Origin: Arthrobacter sp. Soil763
GTDB taxonomy: Bacteria; Actinomycetota; Actinomycetes; Actinomycetales; Micrococcaceae
Length of the DNA: 64,000 bases
NCBI RefSeq assembly: GCF_001428365.1
Contig: NZ_LMSH01000004.1
Location: 213,270 to 277,269 of the forward strand
Direction of reading: 5' to 3'
The notes beneath the pieces were generated by a model. The model was given only the letters and a program-made list of their open reading frames with translations, made no database searches and had not been told where the DNA came from. Positions 58,347 to 64,000 of this stretch are shown here, piece by piece. Numbering within the stretch: position 1 is the stretch's first letter; every line of letters starts with the position of its first letter. A program made the translations under genes and the position numbers.

Positions 58347-59732
58347 ATGGCAGCAAAATCCGTTCTCGACCAGATCATCTCCCTAGCCAAGCGCCGGGGT
58401 TTCGTCTTCCAGGCCGGTGAAATCTACGGTGGCTCCCGTTCTGCCTGGGACTACGGCCCCCTCGGCGCCGAGCTGAAGGAAAACATCAAGCGCCAGTGGT
58501 GGCAGTCCGTGGTCCGCGGCCGCGAGGACGTCGTCGGCCTGGACTCCTCGGTGATCCTGCCCCGCCAGGTCTGGGAAGCCTCCGGCCACGTCGAGGTCTT
58601 CTCCGACCCGCTGGTGGAGTGCCTGTCCTGCCACAAGCGCTACCGCGCGGACCACCTCGAGGAAGAATACGAGGAGAAGAAGGGCCGCCCCGCCGAGAAC
58701 GGGCTCAAGGACATCGCCTGCGCCAACTGCGGCACCCGCGGCGAATGGACCGAACCCCAGGAATTCTCCGGCCTGCTCAAGACCTACCTCGGCCCGGTGG
58801 CCAGTGAAGAGGGCCTGCACTACCTGCGCCCCGAAACCGCCCAGGGCATCTTCGTGAACTTCTCCAACGTGCTCACCACCTCGCGGAAGAAGCCGCCGTT
58901 CGGCATCGGCCAGATCGGCAAGTCCTTCCGCAACGAGATCACGCCGGGCAACTTCATCTTCCGCACCCGCGAGTTCGAACAGATGGAGATGGAATTCTTC
59001 GTCGAGCCCGGCACGGACGAGCAGTGGCACCAGTATTGGATGAAGGAGCGCATGGCCTGGTACACCGGCCTGGGCATCCGCGAGGAAAACCTGCGCTTCT
59101 TCGAACACCCGCTGGAGAAGCTCAGCCACTACTCCAAGGGCACCACGGACATCGAGTACCGGTTCGGCTTCCACGGCTCCGAGTGGGGCGAGCTCGAAGG
59201 CATCGCCAACCGCACCGACTTCGACCTCTCCACCCACGCCAAGGCCTCCGGGGCGGACCTGAGCTACTTCAACCAGGCCACCAACGAGCGCTACACCCCG
59301 TACGTGATCGAACCCGCCGCCGGCCTCACCCGGTCTTTCATGGCTTTCATGATCGACGCCTACACCGAGGATGAGGCACCCAACGCCAAGGGCGGCGTCG
59401 ACGTGCGCACCGTGCTCAAGCTCGACCCGCGACTGGCCCCGGTCAAGGCCGCTGTCCTGCCGCTGAGCCGCAACGAGGACCTCTCGCCGAAGGCCAAGGA
59501 CCTCGCCGCGCAGCTGCGCCGGAACTGGAACATCGAGTTCGACGACGCCGGCGCGATCGGCCGCCGCTACCGTCGCCAGGACGAGATCGGCACCCCGTTC
59601 TGCATCACGGTCGACTTCGACACGCTCGAAGACCAGGCCGTCACCATCCGCGAACGCGACACCATGGCCCAGGAGCGCGTCTCCCTGGACAAGGTGGAGG
59701 GCTACCTGGCCGCGCGGCTGATCGGCGCCTGA
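58347..59732 (+). CDS. glyS: Glycyl-tRNA synthetase, alpha2 type
   Basis: 461 aa, the single-chain eukaryote/archaea-like form used by actinobacteria. Class II motifs: [43 protein letters not shown] and a C-terminal anticodon domain. A CLSCHKRY...[10 protein letters not shown] pair could bind zinc. A TTGGAG site precedes the ATG. The 121-bp leader contains a TAGGCT -10-like box (58235-58240) but no recognisable T-box. Confidence 0.97.
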   Translation: MAAKSVLDQIISLAKRRGFVFQAGEIYGGSRSAWDYGPLGAELKENIKRQWWQSVVRGREDVVGLDSSVILPRQVWEASGHVEVFSDPLVECLSCHKRYRADHLEEEYEEKKGRPAENGLKDIACANCGTRGEWTEPQEFSGLLKTYLGPVASEEGLHYLRPETAQGIFVNFSNVLTTSRKKPPFGIGQIGKSFRNEITPGNFIFRTREFEQMEMEFFVEPGTDEQWHQYWMKERMAWYTGLGIREENLRFFEHPLEKLSHYSKGTTDIEYRFGFHGSEWGELEGIANRTDFDLSTHAKASGADLSYFNQATNERYTPYVIEPAAGLTRSFMAFMIDAYTEDEAPNAKGGVDVRTVLKLDPRLAPVKAAVLPLSRNEDLSPKAKDLAAQLRRNWNIEFDDAGAIGRRYRRQDEIGTPFCITVDFDTLEDQAVTIRERDTMAQERVSLDKVEGYLAARLIGA

Positions 59733-59734
59733 GC

Positions 59735-60739
59735 GTGGCCATCGAATACCGCGAGTGGCGCGAGAGCGATGACCTGGCGCTGCTGGAGATCTGGGGCGGG
59801 CCCGAGACTGACCAAGCCCGCCAGTTCCGCGGCACCCTGGCCCCCTCCGGCAACGCGCCGTGGCGCCGCTGCATCGTCGCCGAGGACGTCGTCGACGGCG
59901 TCGCCATCCCGGTGGCGGCCGGCGCAGTCCACGAAGCGTCGCTGCACCCGGAGCGGCTCTGGGTATACGTCGAGGTGGCCCGCGACCACCGCCGGTCCGG
60001 CATCGGCTCGACCCTGCTGGCGATGCTCCGGCACGAGGCGGAACGTTCGCCCTCGGGCGTGACCCGGCTGCGGACCAAAGTGGAGCCGGGCACTCCCGGG
60101 GCCGCGTTCGCCGAAGCGGCCGGCCTGGCCCCGATCCAGCGTTCGCGCCTGGTGGTCGTCGAGCCCGGGGCGCTGAAGCTCCCGGTCTTCGGCGACGGTT
60201 CCGAGGCCGCGGCGACCGAACAGGTCGAGGACCTGGCCACCGGGTCGGTGGAGCTGAGCGGCGTCGTGGGCCGGTACTACACCGCCGTGCACGACTGGGA
60301 CAGCCCCGGCGAGCTCAGCATCGCCACGGTGCAGCGGCTCTTCCTGGACGAGCTCAGCGGCGCGCGCGGCGCGATCGTGCTGCGCGCGCCCAAGGCCAGT
60401 GCCTTCGGCGCGGGCGTGCCGGCCAGCAAGAAGGGCCGTCTCCAGGCCTTCGCCGTCAGCTACGCCCAGGGCGGGCCGGAACTTGGCGCCGAGGACGGCC
60501 ATGCCCCGGCAGCCGGTGAGCCGTCCGAGGTGTTCCTCGGCCACGACCCGGACCTGCCGGCGGACGAAGCCCGGGCAGCGGTCCGGGACCTGCTGGCGCT
60601 GATTGCGTACCAGTACCCGGTGCTGCTGGAACTGGATGATTCGATGACCGCGCTGCGCGCCGTCGTCGAGCCGCTGTTGGAAGCCGGCACCGCACGCCAG
60701 GCTGGCGCGGACACCCTGATCGTCTCGGACCCCGTCTAG
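59735..60739 (+). CDS. GNAT-family acetyltransferase-like protein
   Basis: 334 aa. The N-terminal half holds the acetyl-CoA motif ARDHRRSGIGSTLLAML. The C-terminal half (about 165-334) is a second, divergent module ending in an ALIAYQYPVLLELDD helix. It starts 2 bp after the glyS stop with a GTG, so it is probably co-translated. Substrate unknown. Confidence 0.85.
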   Translation: MAIEYREWRESDDLALLEIWGGPETDQARQFRGTLAPSGNAPWRRCIVAEDVVDGVAIPVAAGAVHEASLHPERLWVYVEVARDHRRSGIGSTLLAMLRHEAERSPSGVTRLRTKVEPGTPGAAFAEAAGLAPIQRSRLVVVEPGALKLPVFGDGSEAAATEQVEDLATGSVELSGVVGRYYTAVHDWDSPGELSIATVQRLFLDELSGARGAIVLRAPKASAFGAGVPASKKGRLQAFAVSYAQGGPELGAEDGHAPAAGEPSEVFLGHDPDLPADEARAAVRDLLALIAYQYPVLLELDDSMTALRAVVEPLLEAGTARQAGADTLIVSDPV

Positions 60740-60752
60740 GACTCCAAACGCA

Positions 60753-60797
60753 ACTGACCCGCACCCGTTGTCATAATGACAACGGCTGCGGGTCAGT
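60753..60797. terminator. 21-bp hairpin between convergent genes
   Basis: Arms 60753-60773 and 60777-60797 pair except for one C-C mismatch, with a 3-nt TAA loop. It serves the GNAT (+) and fatty acid transporter (-) genes. Confidence 0.85.
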
Positions 60798-60814
60798 CGT
60801 GGTTTAACCGGTGG

Positions 60815-62254
60815 CTAGGGCATCACCGGCGGGACGAACTCAAAGGTCTCGCCGAGGAGCCAGACCAGCAGCAGCACCACCGGCAGGTGGAACACGAACT
60901 GCAGGAAGGTGAAACCGACCAGGTCCCGGGCGCGCAGCTTCAGCACCGCCAGCAGCGGCAGCATGAAGAACGGGTTGATCAGGTTCGGCAGTGCCTCGGC
61001 GATGTTGTAGATCTGCACCGTCCAGCCCAGGTTCATCTGCACGTCGGTCGCGGACTGCATCACGTACGGCGCCTCGACCAGCCACTTTCCGCCGCCGGAG
61101 GGGACCAGCAGGCCCAGTACCGCGGTGTACAGCGCAATGACGACGGCGAATCCGCCGCCGCTGCCGATCTGCGAGAAGAATTCGGCCAGGTGCGCGGAGA
61201 TGGTCATGCCGCCGTGGCCGGTGGCCTTGGTCAGGATCGCGGCCATCGCGGCGTACAGGGGGAACTGCACCAGGATGCCGGCGGTGGCCGGGACGGCCTT
61301 GGTGACAGCCTGCAGGAAGTTCCGCGGGGTGCCGTGCAGCACCAGGCCCAGGATGAGGAAGACCAGCAGGTAGCCGTTGAGGCTGCTGACCACGGTCAGG
61401 AACGGCTTGGTCAGGAACTGCGAGACGAGCCAGCCGAGGGTCAGGATTCCGGCCAGGACCGGCAGGATCCTGCTGTATTCGAGCCATTCGCCGGGGCGGG
61501 ACCGCGGTGCGGGCTCGCTGGGTTCGTCGTCGAGGTCGACGCCGAGGTCTTCGGCGGTGCGGATTGCGCCGCCCTGCGGGGCGGAGAAGTGCGCGATCAC
61601 CGTGGTCAGCAGCATCAGGATGGCCAGGGTCAGCAGTGACTGCCAGGTGAAGATCGTGGTGCCGAAGTCCAGGATGCCGGTGATCTTCAGCAGCGCCGGC
61701 GGCAGGGAGGCCGCCGTGGCCTGCAGCTGGGCGGCCGAGGAGGACAGGCCGAGGGCCCAGACGGCCCCGAGGCCCATAAACGCGGCCGCGCCAAGGGCCC
61801 GGTAATCCACGGTCAGGTCCTTGCGCCGGGCGATGGCCCGGGCGAGCAGACCGCCGAAGATCAGGCTCAGGCCCCAGTTCAGGAAGGAGACGGACATGGA
61901 CATCAGGGCCACGAAGCTGACCGCGGTCCGGGCGGTGGCGGGCACCAGGGCCAGCCGGTTGATCAGGCGGGCCACCGGCGGGGACGTTGCCACCACGTAG
62001 CCGGTGAGGACCACCATGGCCATCTGCAGGGTGAAAGCGGTCAGGTCCCAGAAGCCGTTGCCGAAGGAGTCGGCGATGGACTGCGGCGAGGCGCCGATCG
62101 CCAGGGCGGCCAGGGCGATGATGATCACCCCGGCGAGGGCAAAAATGTAGGCGTCGGGGAACCATTTTTCGGTCCACGCCGCCATCCGCTGGGCTATCCG
62201 GGCGAGACCGCGTTCTTCGACGATGCCGCTTTTGGTCAGGACTGTGTTCGACAC
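60815..62254 (-). CDS. Short-chain fatty acid transporter, AtoE family
   Basis: 479 aa, about twelve membrane helices. AtoE marks: WFPDAYIFALAGVII near the start, SMSVSFLNWGLSLIFGGL, and SGGGKWLVEAPYVM near residue 390. It should import acetoacetate or butyrate-type acids. No ato catabolic genes are adjacent in the window. The GTG at 62254 has GAAGAGG upstream. Confidence 0.9.
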   Translation of the reverse strand: MSNTVLTKSGIVEERGLARIAQRMAAWTEKWFPDAYIFALAGVIIIALAALAIGASPQSIADSFGNGFWDLTAFTLQMAMVVLTGYVVATSPPVARLINRLALVPATARTAVSFVALMSMSVSFLNWGLSLIFGGLLARAIARRKDLTVDYRALGAAAFMGLGAVWALGLSSSAAQLQATAASLPPALLKITGILDFGTTIFTWQSLLTLAILMLLTTVIAHFSAPQGGAIRTAEDLGVDLDDEPSEPAPRSRPGEWLEYSRILPVLAGILTLGWLVSQFLTKPFLTVVSSLNGYLLVFLILGLVLHGTPRNFLQAVTKAVPATAGILVQFPLYAAMAAILTKATGHGGMTISAHLAEFFSQIGSGGGFAVVIALYTAVLGLLVPSGGGKWLVEAPYVMQSATDVQMNLGWTVQIYNIAEALPNLINPFFMLPLLAVLKLRARDLVGFTFLQFVFHLPVVLLLVWLLGETFEFVPPVMP

Positions 62255-62327
62255 AGAGGGGTACCTCTTCGTTGAGTGTGATTTTGTACCCGATGGAGTT
62301 TAGTCAAGTCGGTGGGGTGAACCGGGC

Positions 62328-63203
62328 TTATCGGCGCCGGCTGCGGGCGCGCCGCAGTCCTTCGGCTTCGTCCAGCCGCTGCCGTTCTTCCTCCGTGGGC
62401 GCGCTGCCGCCCAGCTCCGCCGGCATCCACCACGCTCCCGGTCCGGGCTGGAGCGGGAAGTCGGCGATGCCGGCGTCGATCCCGCGCTGCAGGGCCGCCC
62501 GCAGCGCGTCGGTCGCCGCCGCTACGTCCGACTCCGGCGCCGGGTGGAACGGTTCGCCGACGTGCACGCGCACCGGCGCGCGCCAGGCGCGGCGCGGCGA
62601 GAAGCCATGGTGCCGGGTCATGATCCGGTGCGCGCCCCAGACCGAGACCGGGATCAGCGGAACCCCCGCCTCGGCTGCCATCCGCACCGCGCCGGTCCGG
62701 CACTCGCGGACCCGGAAGCTGCGGCTCACCCCGGCTTCGGGAAGGATTGCGATGTACTCACCCGCCCGCAGCTTCCGCACGGCCTCGTCGTAGGCGTGGG
62801 CGCCGGAGTCGTAGCCGACGACGACGTGCCCGGCGGCACTGACGGCCGGCCCGGCGAACCAGTGGTCGGCCGCGCCCTGGGTGATCAGGAAGCGCATCTG
62901 CGCCCGGTTGTGCCACCAGAGCAGCAGCTCGGCCGCGGCGAAGTCAAGGTAGCCGAAGTGCGTGATCGCCACGACGGCGCCCGTCCCGGGCACGGGCCGC
63001 CTTGACGGGGCCGGCCGCGGGACGCGCCCGGGTGAGCCCGCGGAGCCCGGGGAAGCCTCAGGGCGGGGCAGTTCCGTCTGAGTGCCGGGCAGGTGCTGGG
63101 CGCCGGTGACGATGATCCGGATCCCGAACAGCCGGCGCAGCAGCTCGCCGGTCCGGACGATGGTGCGGTAGAAGCGGTCGCTGGGACCGGGACGCCAGCT
63201 CAC
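62328..63203 (-). CDS. PlsC-type 1-acyl-glycerol-3-phosphate acyltransferase-like protein
   Basis: 291 aa. The acyltransferase HxxxxD motif appears as THFGYLDFA (about residue 81) and the block III-like EAGVS at about 155. About 35 residues of Pro/Arg-rich, low-complexity sequence (SAGSPGRVPRPAPSRRP) sit between the first strand and the HxxxxD, which is unusual. It probably transfers fatty acyl groups to a lyso-lipid. The GTG start lies 13 bp after the upstream DUF1295 gene. Confidence 0.88.
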   Translation of the reverse strand: MSWRPGPSDRFYRTIVRTGELLRRLFGIRIIVTGAQHLPGTQTELPRPEASPGSAGSPGRVPRPAPSRRPVPGTGAVVAITHFGYLDFAAAELLLWWHNRAQMRFLITQGAADHWFAGPAVSAAGHVVVGYDSGAHAYDEAVRKLRAGEYIAILPEAGVSRSFRVRECRTGAVRMAAEAGVPLIPVSVWGAHRIMTRHHGFSPRRAWRAPVRVHVGEPFHPAPESDVAAATDALRAALQRGIDAGIADFPLQPGPGAWWMPAELGGSAPTEEERQRLDEAEGLRRARSRRR

Positions 63204-63216
63204 GGGCGGTCCCGGC

Positions 63217-64000
63217 TCAGCGGCCGGCCCTCCGCCGGGGCGGCCAGGGCAGGAAACCGGAGGTCGATTCGACGTATTCCCTGTAGCCGGGCCGGGCGGA
63301 CATGGCCTTCTCGGTGAGGGGTTTGCCGGTCTTTCCGGCCAGCGTCCAGATCATCAGGGCTGGGGAGAGGACGGTGAGAACGCCGGGCCAGGAGTCCGCG
63401 GCGACCAGGAACAGCCCGGCCCACACGGCGGCGTCGCCGAAGTAGTTGGGGTGCCGGGTATAGCGCCAGAGCCCGGTGTCCAGCACGGTTCCGCGCCGAG
63501 CCGGGTCCGCCTTGAACTGTGCCAACTGCCAGTCGCCCACGGTTTCGAAGACGAAGCCGACGATCCAAAGCAGGACTCCCAGCAGCGCCAGCCAGCCCAG
63601 GGGGCCGGTGCTGAACATGCCGACCTGGAGGGTGAGCGAGACGAAGAACATCACGAGGCCCTGGGGCAGGTACACCCGGCGCAGGGCGTAGGTGTTCCGG
63701 GAGCCGGGGGCCGAGGACAGCATGTCCACGTAGCGGGGATCCTCGTGGCCGCCGCGGGCCCGGACGCCGATGTGGACGGCCAGCCGCACGCCCCAGACCG
63801 CCACCAGGGCCAACAGCAGCAGCCGGCGTCCGGCGTCGCCGTGGCCTGCGGACAACAGCCAGGAGACCCCGGCGGCCACGACGAAGCCCAGGCCCCAGAC
63901 CGTGTCGATGACCGAGTGGCGGCTTTGCCGCACGGCGACCGCGAACGTCACGGCCAGCAGGAGCGCGAGGGCCAGGGCCGCCCAGGGCAGGCTGGCCAGG
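63217..64000 (-). CDS. DUF1295-family membrane protein (5' end outside window)
   Basis: At least 261 codons. The frame stays open to the window edge, adding LASLPWAALALALLL-type hydrophobic residues before a GTG at 63951, so that GTG is not the true start. Several membrane helices and the C-terminal motif LWRYTRHPNYFGDA with ARPGYREYVESTSGFLPW place it in the steroid 5-alpha-reductase/isoprenylcysteine methyltransferase-like superfamily. Function unknown; probably an operon with the acyltransferase. Confidence 0.9.
   Translation of the reverse strand, partial: LASLPWAALALALLLAVTFAVAVRQSRHSVIDTVWGLGFVVAAGVSWLLSAGHGDAGRRLLLLALVAVWGVRLAVHIGVRARGGHEDPRYVDMLSSAPGSRNTYALRRVYLPQGLVMFFVSLTLQVGMFSTGPLGWLALLGVLLWIVGFVFETVGDWQLAQFKADPARRGTVLDTGLWRYTRHPNYFGDAAVWAGLFLVAADSWPGVLTVLSPALMIWTLAGKTGKPLTEKAMSARPGYREYVESTSGFLPWPPRRRAGR

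Overview
The window is high-GC, densely packed DNA with many 4-bp ATGA/GTGA gene overlaps, TAnnnT-type -10 boxes, apparent leaderless starts and SAM-IV-type riboswitches. This points to an actinobacterium. Gene content (NAD ligase of about 760 aa, CitMHS with a CitA/DcuS-type two-component system, tdh-kbl, MHS-family transporter) suggests a soil Micrococcaceae such as Arthrobacter sensu lato; that assignment is inference. About 50 genes are supported. No rRNA, tRNA, CRISPR array, insertion sequence or prophage was seen.

Region 1 (1-21.9 kb) is a single + strand accessory block. It holds the 3' part of a giant Ig-like/fibronectin III surface protein, a MoxR ATPase, a DUF58 protein, a transglutaminase-fold membrane protein, a zinc-ribbon/RDD/FHA protein, a PP2C phosphatase, an FHA protein, a transmembrane Ser/Thr kinase, a degenerate FHA-like protein, an EssC/EccC-type FtsK/SpoIIIE ATPase and a WXG100 protein, ending at a perfect 17-bp hairpin. 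The fn3-AAA-DUF58-transglutaminase order matches the PFNA cluster known from bifidobacteria; here it is continuous with phospho-signalling genes and a minimal type VII secretion module. The transglutaminase has no cysteine at all, and the start of the WXG100 gene is tandemly duplicated (88-bp unit), giving a 24-aa truncated decoy frame.

Region 2 (22-34 kb) is mostly housekeeping: ligA, an inositol-monophosphatase-family gene, a GNAT, a helical hypothetical protein, a citrate-sensing two-component system divergent from a CitMHS transporter, and gatCAB for Gln-tRNA(Gln)/Asn-tRNA(Asn) formation. A large imperfect hairpin lies between citMHS and gatC.

Region 3 (34-44 kb) is amino-acid catabolism: a LysR regulator divergent from tdh-kbl (threonine to glycine plus acetyl-CoA), an FAD amine/amino-acid oxidase and hutI, followed by a frameshifted PaaK-like adenylate-forming gene, a histidine phosphatase, a CPBP protease, a 2-oxoglutarate/Fe(II) oxygenase and a VOC protein.

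Region 4 (44.6-49.3 kb) is methionine synthesis: metY and metX, each with its own promoter and SAM-IV-like riboswitch, then an MHS-family transporter. Region 5 (49.4-51.1 kb) is a short island of visibly lower GC with a PH-like membrane protein, a 26-aa membrane peptide, a decayed methyltransferase and an 88-aa apparently leaderless gene.

Region 6 (51.2-64 kb) has a LysR regulator divergent from mmsB-mmsA (valine catabolism), a SHOCT protein, an SGNH hydrolase, an alpha/beta hydrolase, an S4 RNA-binding protein, a DMT exporter, glyS, a GNAT, an AtoE-type short-chain fatty acid transporter, a PlsC-type acyltransferase and the 3' part of a DUF1295 membrane protein that runs off the end.
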